This document shows, piece by piece, positions 7,245 through 13,368 of a stretch of DNA of 40,678 nt. How positions within the stretch are numbered: the stretch's first letter is position 1; every line of letters starts with the position of its first letter. The position numbers were made by a program, and so were the translations under genes. Origin of the DNA: a virus. The stretch covers positions 1 to 40,678 of the IMG/VR virus record IMGVR_UViG_3300018080_000306. The stretch is one strand, 5' to 3'. The notes under the pieces were generated by a model that worked only from the letters and a program-made list of their open reading frames with translations, was not told the DNA's origin and did not search any database.

Positions 7245-7272
7245 GCCCCAGGCGACTGTAGTCGCCCAGGGC
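7245..7272 (-). promoter_or_regulatory. hairpin over the helicase ribosome binding region
   Basis: A two-part stem GCCC-(CA)-GGCGAC-TGTA-GTCGCC-(CA)-GGGC ends 5 bases before the helicase ATG. The only purine-rich stretch available as a Shine-Dalgarno (TGGGGC on the mRNA) lies in the stem. This suggests translation is throttled or depends on unfolding, but that is inference from the sequence alone. Confidence 0.5.
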
Positions 7273-7293
7273 AATGTCGTTTATGCCTAATGG

Positions 7294-8049
7294 CTAAAAC
7301 GCTGCGTCTGCGCCGGATTTTTTGGCGATCTCTGCAAGTTCTGCGACTGCCTGCCAGTCCGATTCCGCGAAGTCGTTCATCTCGACGTTGTTGTCCTCTT
7401 CGTACTGTCCGACATACATATTCCAGACATCGATGGGTGGTTCGCCGGCGAATGTGTCGCACCAGAATTGCCAGCATTCATCGTATGTCGTCGCCGCGAC
7501 TTTCGGTTCGGATTTGGATGTAGGCTTCTTGGGTGCTTCCGGTGGTTTGCGCTTCGGGCCTTTCCTGGGTGTCTTGGACGGCTTCGGGGGCGGTGGCGCT
7601 TTCACCTTCGGCAGGTCTCCTGCTTTTGCCAGGATCGCTGCGATTTGTTCCTCGATGGCCTTCGCTGTCCGCCCGGAGATCTCGTTCCGGCTGCTTGCGA
7701 AATACCAGTTTTCGAAGTCACCATTATGAACACATTCCAATGCGAGACCTTCGTCGTAAAATTTGTCCGAGAATTCGATTCCTTCGCGCGTAACTTTTCC
7801 GTTCCATCCGTAACCTTTCAGGCGCTTGATACTGGATTCGAATTTCTCATTCGACGGGTCAAGGAAGGCGCTGACCTTAATGACGACCGGTTCATCCAGT
7901 TGGATGTAATCGCCGTTCTCGAACCGGTCCGTAACCGTGAATTTGAATTCGAGCCTCGTCCCTTGACTGTCCTTCAATGCGAGAGGTACAATTGCCTCTT
8001 CGTCTTCTGATTTCCTCATCGGGAATCCGTGGTACTTGCCTGGTTTCAT
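7294..8049 (-). CDS. unknown replication-operon protein with basic proline-rich linker
   Basis: 251 residues not recognised as a named family. Residues 1-130 look like a compact alpha/beta or OB-like domain (LEFKFTVTDRFENGDYIQL). Residues 150-185 are a basic proline/lysine linker (PPPPKPSKTPRKGPKRKPPE). The end is an acidic tail with many W, D and E. A folded domain, flexible linker and acidic tip is the general design of single-stranded DNA-binding proteins, and the gene lies directly after a Sak4-type recombinase, where phages often carry an SSB or DUF669 protein. That role is inference. The start has AAAGGA at 8 bases. Confidence 0.6.
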   Translation of the reverse strand: MKPGKYHGFPMRKSEDEEAIVPLALKDSQGTRLEFKFTVTDRFENGDYIQLDEPVVIKVSAFLDPSNEKFESSIKRLKGYGWNGKVTREGIEFSDKFYDEGLALECVHNGDFENWYFASSRNEISGRTAKAIEEQIAAILAKAGDLPKVKAPPPPKPSKTPRKGPKRKPPEAPKKPTSKSEPKVAATTYDECWQFWCDTFAGEPPIDVWNMYVGQYEEDNNVEMNDFAESDWQAVAELAEIAKKSGADAAF

Positions 8050-8091
8050 TTTTTGTTCCTTTCGTTTCGTTCTGTTTGTGGCGCCTGTTAA

Positions 8092-8985
8092 TTATTCAGG
8101 CTGCCGAATGTTCCTGTGAATTTCGCCCCACAGAGTCTCCCAAGACTCCGAAGGATCGTTCGGGATTTCAAAATGCGGGACCATGTTGAATCTGTTCTTT
8201 GCCTGCCAGGCGTCCCGGTACTGGCTATGCAGAATTCTCTTGATCGATGTGTTCATACTCTCCTTTCCGTCTTCGTCGCGCGTCGGATCGTAGTTCCCGA
8301 AGAGGATAATATCCGCATTTCGCTTCGAGAGTTCCCAAAACTTGGACGGGATGGACGAGGTGTATCGCGCCTCTTCTTCGCCCAGGGGATTCTCGAACCG
8401 CTCGATTGCGGTGTGGGCGAGTTGGATCACGATAATACCGAGACGATTGATCTTGCCGAGTTTCTGATCGAATATTTTCCATTCGGCCGGCGCGACTTTC
8501 CCGTCGCCCTTGTTGAACGCGGCGTATCCGGTTTGTGTACCGTGCCCCCAATCCCCCTTGAAATTCTCATTGCAGACATACTCCCTGCACATTTCCGATG
8601 CTCCGGACAGACTGTCGATAACCAGCGTTTGGATATCGTAGTCCGTTTCCGGGTCCGCGATGTCGTCAAGCCAGTTCAAAAGTTCCTTCCAGTCGTCCAC
8701 CTGGTCCGTGTAGCATTTCGGGACACTACCGGCGTTGAGTAGTGTCTGATATCCTGTTTCCCCGCCACACTGCAGAACCAGGGGCGTGGGCGCGTTCGCT
8801 GCCAGGGTTGTCTTTCCCCATCCTTCGACCGCTTGGATGATGATCGACGGAGTGATGAACTCCGGCTCTCCCATTGAGAGCATTTTCTTCGGCCGCTTTT
8901 CTCCCTTCGGTTTTCGCGGCTTCGGCAGATCGGCCGTGACTGGTCTCGATCTGTCGCGCGTGGGTTTTTTCGGCGTTTCGCTCAT
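8092..8985 (-). CDS. Sak4/RecA-like phage ATPase (AAA_24 type)
   Basis: 297 residues. A basic proline-rich leader (1-38) precedes a RecA-fold ATPase with Walker A AVEGWGKTT at 52-60 and Walker B TLVIDS at 120-125; the sensor region IIVIQLAHTAI follows. These features match the AAA_24 nucleotide-binding phage proteins, including the Sak4 single-strand annealing/recombination family. The upstream neighbour is a PD-(D/E)XK nuclease with a likely iron-sulphur cluster, the common partner, so the two probably form a recombination module supporting replication. Good AAGGAAAGGA before the ATG. Confidence 0.82.
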   Translation of the reverse strand: MSETPKKPTRDRSRPVTADLPKPRKPKGEKRPKKMLSMGEPEFITPSIIIQAVEGWGKTTLAANAPTPLVLQCGGETGYQTLLNAGSVPKCYTDQVDDWKELLNWLDDIADPETDYDIQTLVIDSLSGASEMCREYVCNENFKGDWGHGTQTGYAAFNKGDGKVAPAEWKIFDQKLGKINRLGIIVIQLAHTAIERFENPLGEEEARYTSSIPSKFWELSKRNADIILFGNYDPTRDEDGKESMNTSIKRILHSQYRDAWQAKNRFNMVPHFEIPNDPSESWETLWGEIHRNIRQPE

Positions 8986-9024
8986 AGCAATTTCCTTTCC
9001 TTGAAAATGGTTTATATGGATCGC

Positions 9025-10134
9025 CTATTCGGCGAGTTCCGGGTGTACATTCTGGATTCGTTCGAATCCGAAACTTGCGAGTTCCGAGTCGCTCATTTCT
9101 TCGAGTTTCATTCCTGTCGTGCAGGCGTCCCAGTACGGACACGGGCGCGTCTTGTGCCATCGGAAACAGATATTTCCGTTCTTATACCAGGCGCCCTCTT
9201 TCTGTGCTGAACGGATCGCGCGCGCGATCTGCCAGAGTTCCTGCTGATATTCGCGGATATCGAACTCGGTTCGCGCGATCTCTCGGCGCTGAAAGTAATA
9301 TTCCGGCCGCTCATCGATATCGTCGCGCAGTCGCTGTGCAAACTCGACGGCCTTCTCCGGCCTGGTGACGAGTTCTACCTGGTCCGCTTTTCCTCTCGGC
9401 GCGCGCTGTGCCGGGGTTTCACCGTCTTGATTGTAAACGCGATCCTCGGTCCCCTTCCAGACAAGGATTTTCCGTCCTTTGTAATCCAATTCCGGAATAT
9501 CGAGACTGTGAGCCAAGTTGGATTTCGGCTTCATTGTAACATCATAGAGAACTGTATCCAGTCCGAGTTTCTCGATCTCGGCCGAGAGGAAGTAATGTGA
9601 GACCTGACTGTCGATCATCAGACGCTGCCAGTAAGGACTGTCTGGTCCGATCTCGCTCGATGTTGTCTTGTATTCAACCAAGACTTTCAGGTTGCGCCAG
9701 ACGCCGATTGAATCTCGCTTGCCGGCCGCGACGAAGATTCTTGACTTCCGGCCGGTCGTCGGATTGAAGATCGGCACCTCGAATTTTTCCTCGGCATGCA
9801 GGATGCTTATCGGATCGCGGTCTTCCCAATATAGGATATTCGCTGCGAGTAGTTCTGCGAGAATAACGCGCTCATCGTTGAATGCGCGTTTGTCTTCATT
9901 GCTCTGAATCCAGGGCGGATAGAACATATAAGGTTCTATTGCGACTCGGATGGCTTCCTCCAAGTCACGTGTCATATTGTATATGTATTTGCCTTCGTGA
10001 AACTGGCTCCCGAACCGAAGGGGCGCCGTTGTTTTGATTGTACGGATTCCCGCCTCGTAGAGATAGAAATGTTTCCGTGGACATTCCCTGAATGCTGACG
10101 CTCGGCTGTTTGTCAGGAGTTCTTTGTTTGGCAT
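9025..10134 (-). CDS. Cas4/RecB-like PD-(D/E)XK nuclease
   Basis: 369 residues. The N-terminus has SRASAFRECPRKHFYLYE, the opening typical of Cas4/AddB-like nucleases with C18 as first cluster ligand. The active site is seen as GKRDSI followed by VLVEYKTTS (E-x-K). The C-terminus holds C323, C332 and C338 (PCPYWDAC), completing a four-cysteine set that in this family binds a [4Fe-4S] cluster. Phage members act as 5'-3' exonucleases feeding single-strand annealing proteins, here the adjacent Sak4-like ATPase. First gene of the replication operon after the terminator. The start has only a weak GGA before it. Confidence 0.85.
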   Translation of the reverse strand: MPNKELLTNSRASAFRECPRKHFYLYEAGIRTIKTTAPLRFGSQFHEGKYIYNMTRDLEEAIRVAIEPYMFYPPWIQSNEDKRAFNDERVILAELLAANILYWEDRDPISILHAEEKFEVPIFNPTTGRKSRIFVAAGKRDSIGVWRNLKVLVEYKTTSSEIGPDSPYWQRLMIDSQVSHYFLSAEIEKLGLDTVLYDVTMKPKSNLAHSLDIPELDYKGRKILVWKGTEDRVYNQDGETPAQRAPRGKADQVELVTRPEKAVEFAQRLRDDIDERPEYYFQRREIARTEFDIREYQQELWQIARAIRSAQKEGAWYKNGNICFRWHKTRPCPYWDACTTGMKLEEMSDSELASFGFERIQNVHPELAE

Positions 10135-10157
10135 GGTGCGTTTCCGTTCATAAAAAT

Positions 10158-10217
10158 CTCCCGCAGGAATCCGGCTATGGGAATCCGCGTAGGTGGAGAC
10201 AACCGGCTCTGCGGGAG
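10158..10217 (-). other. long-loop inverted repeat in the leader of the replication operon
   Basis: CTCCCGCAG pairs with CTGCGGGAG across a 42-base loop, and the sequence after it on the minus strand is ATTTTTATG. It could be an attenuator-like structure in the 5' leader of the Cas4-like nuclease gene, or a protective leader hairpin. The T-run is short (5), so termination is uncertain. Confidence 0.45.
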
Positions 10218-10263
10218 TAGTCGTTCTAATTGTCTGTGGATCGCGGTTCCCATTGCTATCCGA

Positions 10264-10292
10264 ATATTACTATCCAGGAAAACTTTTATAAA
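10264..10292 (-). promoter_or_regulatory. candidate promoter of the replication operon
   Basis: On the minus strand TTTATA and TAATAT (each 4 of 6 against sigma70 consensus) are spaced by 17 bases in an AT-rich patch just after a strong terminator and before the Cas4-like gene. The whole 10135-10441 interval has no credible gene: it holds this site, the terminator at 10318-10352, and the inverted repeat at 10158-10217. Confidence 0.4.
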
Positions 10293-10317
10293 ATCCAGTG
10301 TATTTTCTGAAATTATC

Positions 10318-10352
10318 AAAAAAAATCTGGCGGAGATCGGTCTCTCCGCCAG
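10318..10352 (-). terminator. strong intrinsic terminator after the regulatory genes
   Basis: On the minus strand a perfect 10-base stem (CTGGCGGAGA with TCTCCGCCAG, 6-base loop) is followed by A and eight T. It closes the small regulatory transcript about 90 bases after the XRE gene and separates it from the replication operon. Confidence 0.85.
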
Positions 10353-10441
10353 ATGGCCAGGCTGATGAGATATGCGGCGGGATGCGCTCGGTAGGTGCGC
10401 GATTGCGCGTGTCGCGGTGCGTTTCGCCCTTTGCGCCTGGT

Positions 10442-10669
10442 TCATTCATCGGTCAGGATTTTCCGTTTCCTTAATGTTTTTCCATTTTTTTGGATAATCA
10501 TAAAACAATCCAAATCGCAGTAGTGCGCGATTTTTCCGATTGTCTCCGCCATAACTGAAACATTGCCGTTAAGAATGTTTGACAAATAATTCGGCGAAAT
10601 TCCGATCTCTTTGGAAGCCTTTAGAAGACTTCCTTTTTCTTTGGTTTTTTTCTTGAGATAGTCAAGCAT
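10442..10669 (-). CDS. XRE-type helix-turn-helix regulator
   Basis: Starting at the ATG with AAAGGA upstream, the protein has 75 residues. Residues 14-35 (SLLKASKEIGISPNYLSNIL) are a classic Cro/C1-type helix-turn-helix: helix 2 LLKASKEIG, turn, recognition helix SPNYLSNIL. The short C-terminal part is basic (KNGKTLRKRK). It is the last gene of a four-gene transcript that begins at two promoters overlapping a repeated near-palindrome, so it is the natural candidate to bind those operators and regulate itself; this link is inferred. A longer frame from 10744 would run back into the preceding gene and a hairpin and is rejected. Confidence 0.82.
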   Translation of the reverse strand: MLDYLKKKTKEKGSLLKASKEIGISPNYLSNILNGNVSVMAETIGKIAHYCDLDCFMIIQKNGKTLRKRKILTDE

Positions 10670-10683
10670 TGTTTTTCCTTTCC

Positions 10684-10715
10684 GCCCCCGACGGGGCCTC
10701 CCGAACACCGGGAGG
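10684..10715 (-). other. two adjacent GC-rich hairpins before the XRE gene
   Basis: On the minus strand CCTCCCG-GTGTT-CGGGAGG is followed directly by GCCCC-GTCG-GGGGC, then the ribosome binding site of the XRE gene 14 bases before its ATG. There is no T-run. The second stem has the same GCCCC/GGGGC arms as the hairpins before the two upstream genes. Confidence 0.6.
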
Positions 10716-10716
10716 A

Positions 10717-10956
10717 TTAGAATTTGAATCCAACAGCGTTGCATGTGATGTCCGCCATGATGTTATAAAGAATCTCCGAGTCTCTGCTTTTCTCATGCTC
10801 CAAATAGTAGAGCATCGTAGCCGCCCGAACATGAAGAGACTCGTCGGTTCCCCAGATATTCTGAAGATCAATTTCATTCATAAAATTACTTGTAATCATT
10901 ACAAGCCGATCTCTTGAAAGTCCAGTTTCTCTTGCCATTTGCGCGTAAATGTCCAT
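10717..10956 (-). CDS. small protein, possible DNA-binding, unknown
   Basis: 79 residues, not recognised. The N-terminus MDIYAQMARETGLSRDRLVM could form a helix-turn-helix-like pair of helices (ARETGLSRDRL), but no family can be named. The remainder is helical with aromatic residues (TMLYYLEHEKSRDSEIL). A strong AAGGAG and a GC-rich leader hairpin precede it, as for its upstream neighbours. Confidence 0.55.
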   Translation of the reverse strand: MDIYAQMARETGLSRDRLVMITSNFMNEIDLQNIWGTDESLHVRAATMLYYLEHEKSRDSEILYNIMADITCNAVGFKF

Positions 10957-10960
10957 GTTG

Positions 10961-10986
10961 CTCTCCTTTTTTGCCCCGTGGGGGGC
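10961..10986 (-). promoter_or_regulatory. repeated leader element: GCCCC hairpin plus A-run and GGAG
   Basis: On the mRNA strand a short GC hairpin ending CGGGGC is followed by AAAAAAGGAGA and the ATG. Nearly the same string lies before the gene starting at 11487 and, in weaker form, before the gene starting at 11715. Confidence 0.55.
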
Positions 10987-11038
10987 GGCTTAATCCTCGA
11001 TCAGATCGCCGTAGGCGTCGAACCAATCGGCGACCTGG

Positions 11039-11068
11039 AAAAACACGCCCGCCTATATCAGGCGGACG
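11039..11068 (-). terminator. terminator-like hairpin overlapping a gene end
   Basis: On the minus strand CGTCCGCCT-GATAT-AGGCGGGCG (one G-T pair) is followed by TGTTTTT. It contains the TAG stop of the LTQH protein gene and precedes the next small gene. It probably gives partial termination, lowering expression of the two distal genes including the XRE regulator. Confidence 0.55.
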
Positions 11069-11487
11069 TGCTGGAAAACCATTTTCTTTACAGTCTTCCC
11101 ATCGACGGTCTGCTCGACGGACCGTCGATCAGATAGTGCCCAGCAGGGCTTGAGCCCATGCTGGCGGAGGGCCGCCAGGAGGTAAGGCTGGAACCAGGGC
11201 GCCCCACCCACCATGGCGCGCTCCGCACCGATCTTGTCGGCAGCGACGCGGGTCTCCCTGGCGACCGTTGCGGCTCTCCGCTCCAGGTGCCCCTCCAGAT
11301 TGCCGTCGCCGGCGAGTTGGTCTATGATGCTGGCATCAAATACCAGCATCTCTTTGATTGCGCTTTGCGGGAGGTGGTCAAGACCACCCTCCGCATCCTC
11401 GACCGGCGTCGGCCAGTCGCGGACACCGTCCGCGCGCTGGACAGATGTCAGACTGTGCTGTGTCAAGTTGATTGTGATTTTCTTCAT
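11053..11487 (-). CDS. conserved phage protein of the 'KITINLTQH' type, unknown function
   Basis: 144 residues. The opening KKITINLTQH and the central GAERAMVGGAPWF, followed by LLAALRQHGLKPCWALSDRR and SVEQ, form a pattern I recall from many unnamed small phage and prophage proteins; no biochemical role is known to me. Arrangement of short strands and helices with a GGAP loop suggests a small alpha/beta nucleotide-binding or Rossmann-like fold, which is a guess. After its TAG the same frame runs on for 20 residues (AGVFFQVADWFDAYGDLIED) to a TAA, overlapping the terminator-like hairpin. Confidence 0.65.
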   Translation of the reverse strand: MKKITINLTQHSLTSVQRADGVRDWPTPVEDAEGGLDHLPQSAIKEMLVFDASIIDQLAGDGNLEGHLERRAATVARETRVAADKIGAERAMVGGAPWFQPYLLAALRQHGLKPCWALSDRRSVEQTVDGKTVKKMVFQHVRLI

Positions 11488-11493
11488 CTTTCT

Positions 11494-11518
11494 TCTCCTT
11501 TTTTCTGCCCCGTGGGGC
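11494..11518 (-). promoter_or_regulatory. repeated leader element, second copy
   Basis: GCCCCACGGGGC, AGAAAAAAGGAGA and then the ATG of the LTQH gene on the mRNA strand. It matches the element at 10961-10986 except for one inserted G before the A-run and an extra GG in that copy's stem. Confidence 0.55.
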
Positions 11519-11523
11519 GGTTG

Positions 11524-11715
11524 TTAGAACTGATCGTCCTCGATCATCCCGCGAACGATATTATATACATCGTCCGCGTCTATCTGATCCGCATGTTCGC
11601 CGTTGTTCCATTCGTCCGCGAACATTTCGCAGTCACTCTGCGTGACATCATCCATAGATGTAACCTCTGATTGGATTCCAAACCAGTTGTAGATTGTTTC
11701 GTTCAGTGCGTTCAT
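11524..11715 (-). CDS. small acidic protein, first gene of the early regulatory transcript
   Basis: 63 residues, strongly acidic (D and E rich: SMDDVTQSDCEMFADEW, IDADDVYNIVRGMIEDDQF). Not recognised. Small acidic early proteins of phages are often DNA mimics or inhibitors of host proteins, but nothing here proves that. It is the first gene after the twin promoters, so it should be made early and strongly. GGGAG precedes the ATG. Confidence 0.6.
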   Translation of the reverse strand: MNALNETIYNWFGIQSEVTSMDDVTQSDCEMFADEWNNGEHADQIDADDVYNIVRGMIEDDQF

Positions 11716-11721
11716 TTTTTT

Positions 11722-11737
11722 CTCCCTTTTTTGCCCC
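11722..11737 (-). promoter_or_regulatory. repeated leader element, third (degenerate) copy
   Basis: On the mRNA strand CCGGGGCAAAAAAGGGAG lies before the acidic gene. The A-run and Shine-Dalgarno match the other two copies, but the 5' arm of the hairpin is poor (CCCAAAACCGGG only). Confidence 0.4.
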
Positions 11738-11782
11738 GGTTTTGGGTTGTTTTATCGCGCCTCTTTCGGCCGATCTATATGT

Positions 11783-11810
11783 AATATACACTATGATTGT
11801 ATAATTGCAA
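11783..11810 (-). promoter_or_regulatory. candidate early promoter P1
   Basis: TTGCAA (4 of 6) and TATATT (5 of 6) on the minus strand with a 16-base spacer. It is the downstream one of two candidates in the AT-rich gap (11716-11932) between late and early genes, and gives a leader of about 60 bases to the acidic gene. Confidence 0.55.
11787..11801. promoter_or_regulatory. candidate operator copy 2
   Basis: TACACTATGATTGTA matches the second site 33 bases away in 12 of 15 positions and overlaps the -10 and spacer of P1. The outer arms TACA and TGTA are symmetric. Confidence 0.5.
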
Positions 11811-11815
11811 GCAGA

Positions 11816-11844
11816 ATACTACAATTTTATTGTATTTTTTTCAA
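11816..11844 (-). promoter_or_regulatory. candidate early promoter P2
   Basis: TTGAAA (5 of 6) and TAGTAT (4 of 6) on the minus strand with exactly 17 bases between. Upstream partner of P1; transcripts from either would cover the acidic, LTQH, small and XRE genes. Confidence 0.5.
11820..11834. promoter_or_regulatory. candidate operator copy 1
   Basis: TACAATTTTATTGTA is a perfect 6-base inverted repeat (TACAAT/ATTGTA, 3-base centre) lying in the spacer and -10 of P2. With copy 2 the centres are 33 bases apart, close to three helical turns, a spacing suited to cooperative repressor binding. The XRE protein at the end of this transcript is the likely binder. Confidence 0.6.
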
Positions 11845-11932
11845 TTTATTTTTTCGCTTGCACAGACCGTCTTCAATCTGCTGAACGGCTGCAAATTTTG
11901 CGACTTTAAAAATTGGTGTAGAAAAACTTTTT

Positions 11933-12622
11933 TTAAAACGTCGGGAATATCGGAAGTGTAATTATTCCGTAATCGTAAATAATCGGCGGTTCGATCCCCT
12001 TTGCTATCGCGTCCGCGACCTGGTTATCGAGATCGGTTGCCTCTGCCTGTGTAATCACGGCGCTCGTGTTCCGTTTGATCAATCGGACCATCTGCGGCGA
12101 TGTCGAATATGGCGACATAATTCCATCAGTCCGGACGCCTGCCCACGGGAAATCCTCATAACTGTCTGCCGTCTGCCCCGAATGGAATGTATGGTCCGAG
12201 ATGATGTACCTGTACGTCCGAGCCAGCGTTATCCCCTCGACGCGTATCCGACCGACGGCGCCTGGCTCGATCCGTTCCTGCGCGATCCCTAACTGGTAGA
12301 AAAACGGTTTCGAGACAACATTCCAAATTGTACTATATACCGGATCGCGACCGATCCGGTATGGTATCCGATCCAGATCGCTGCGGAGATCGATGCTCTC
12401 GCTCTCCAGTTGATCGTATGTCAGGTATATCCATACTGCCTGGAATGGCTTGACAATGAACTCTGGCTCTCCTGTATCGCCCTCGTCGTCGTTCGGGATG
12501 TGTTGGTTATACGCTCTCACGATTCCGTAGGGCGCAGGAAACGGCATTTCTGGCTGTCTGACGGCCGGATGGCGTGTCGCTTCGACCGCTCGGTTCCATA
12601 TTTCGGCGCGAAGATCTGTCAT
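11933..12622 (-). CDS. virion-associated protein, distal tail cluster (member 3 of 3)
   Basis: 229 residues, beta-rich and without a named family. A motif IEPGAVGRIRVEGITLA lies near residues 117-133 and resembles IPAGAAGRVSIYGLFYA in the gene two upstream, so these proteins probably share a small beta domain. Last gene of the late transcript; about 220 AT-rich bases follow before the early promoters. It overlaps the preceding gene by four bases. Probably a minor virion or fibre-accessory protein from its position after the tape measure and beta-helix genes. Confidence 0.6.
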   Translation of the reverse strand: MTDLRAEIWNRAVEATRHPAVRQPEMPFPAPYGIVRAYNQHIPNDDEGDTGEPEFIVKPFQAVWIYLTYDQLESESIDLRSDLDRIPYRIGRDPVYSTIWNVVSKPFFYQLGIAQERIEPGAVGRIRVEGITLARTYRYIISDHTFHSGQTADSYEDFPWAGVRTDGIMSPYSTSPQMVRLIKRNTSAVITQAEATDLDNQVADAIAKGIEPPIIYDYGIITLPIFPTF

Positions 12623-13362
12623 AACAAATAGTTACTCCATTTTTCGTCCCAAAATATCGACGGAACAGTCCCTAGGAACACGACTGCATGCTGCGGTCCC
12701 GCAGGAATATAGTATTCCGGCGTGTCAGCCGGATCGCTCTCGTCATAATCCATAACGGCCGCCCCTGGGTGTAGTAGTCGGATCGCGCCGTAATCATTCA
12801 ACGTCGCGCGATTAACATCTAATTCCAGGGCGAATTCTGTATCGGTATTCAGATATGAATCTTTCGGTACTAATGGAAAATAATCCTTGTCTGGCATCCC
12901 GACATCTATATAGAATTTCGATTTTACATCAACCAGTGCGAGCGTCTGGCCATATATCCGCGCCCAGGCTCCGCCATCAGGTTCCAGATCGGACTGCAGA
13001 ACTCCGATCATCCCGTTATGATGCCAGTATTCCGGCTTGACGGCCCGGAGCCCCTGGACGCTGAATGGTTTATCGTCAAACGCGAATTCGATATGGCTAT
13101 CGTTCGGGCTGCTATCGTATGCCGGCCTATAACCTAATGATCTATATTCAAACGGTATTGTGTCCGCAGTCTCAATTCCGACGATGGAATATTGCTTTAT
13201 AACTCGATCAAATGTACTGCTGGCGAACAACATACTATTCGCATTTATTCGCCGGATCGCCGGCGAGATCCCGTTCCGGTTTGTTATGTCCGCGACGTCG
13301 GTGATCTCGACGACTTCGTTGTCCTGCAGGTTAATTGGATTGCCTTTGATCGCGTGTTTCAT
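12619..13362 (-). CDS. virion-associated protein, distal tail cluster (member 2 of 3)
   Basis: 247 residues, beta-rich. It contains GVLQSDLEPDGGAWARIYGQ, in the same layout as the GA-GR-x-x-x-x-G motif of its two neighbours, and an acidic region near the end (MDYDESDPADTPEYYIPAG). No named family. GAGG precedes the ATG; the stop overlaps the next ATG. Role inferred from position: minor tail or receptor-related protein. Confidence 0.6.
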   Translation of the reverse strand: MKHAIKGNPINLQDNEVVEITDVADITNRNGISPAIRRINANSMLFASSTFDRVIKQYSIVGIETADTIPFEYRSLGYRPAYDSSPNDSHIEFAFDDKPFSVQGLRAVKPEYWHHNGMIGVLQSDLEPDGGAWARIYGQTLALVDVKSKFYIDVGMPDKDYFPLVPKDSYLNTDTEFALELDVNRATLNDYGAIRLLHPGAAVMDYDESDPADTPEYYIPAGPQHAVVFLGTVPSIFWDEKWSNYLL

Positions 13363-13368
13363 TGTGCC

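Noticed and set aside
10113-10445. Minus-strand ORF of 110 residues between the XRE and Cas4-like genes
   Set aside because: It would translate through the strong terminator and candidate promoter, and its composition is not protein-like.
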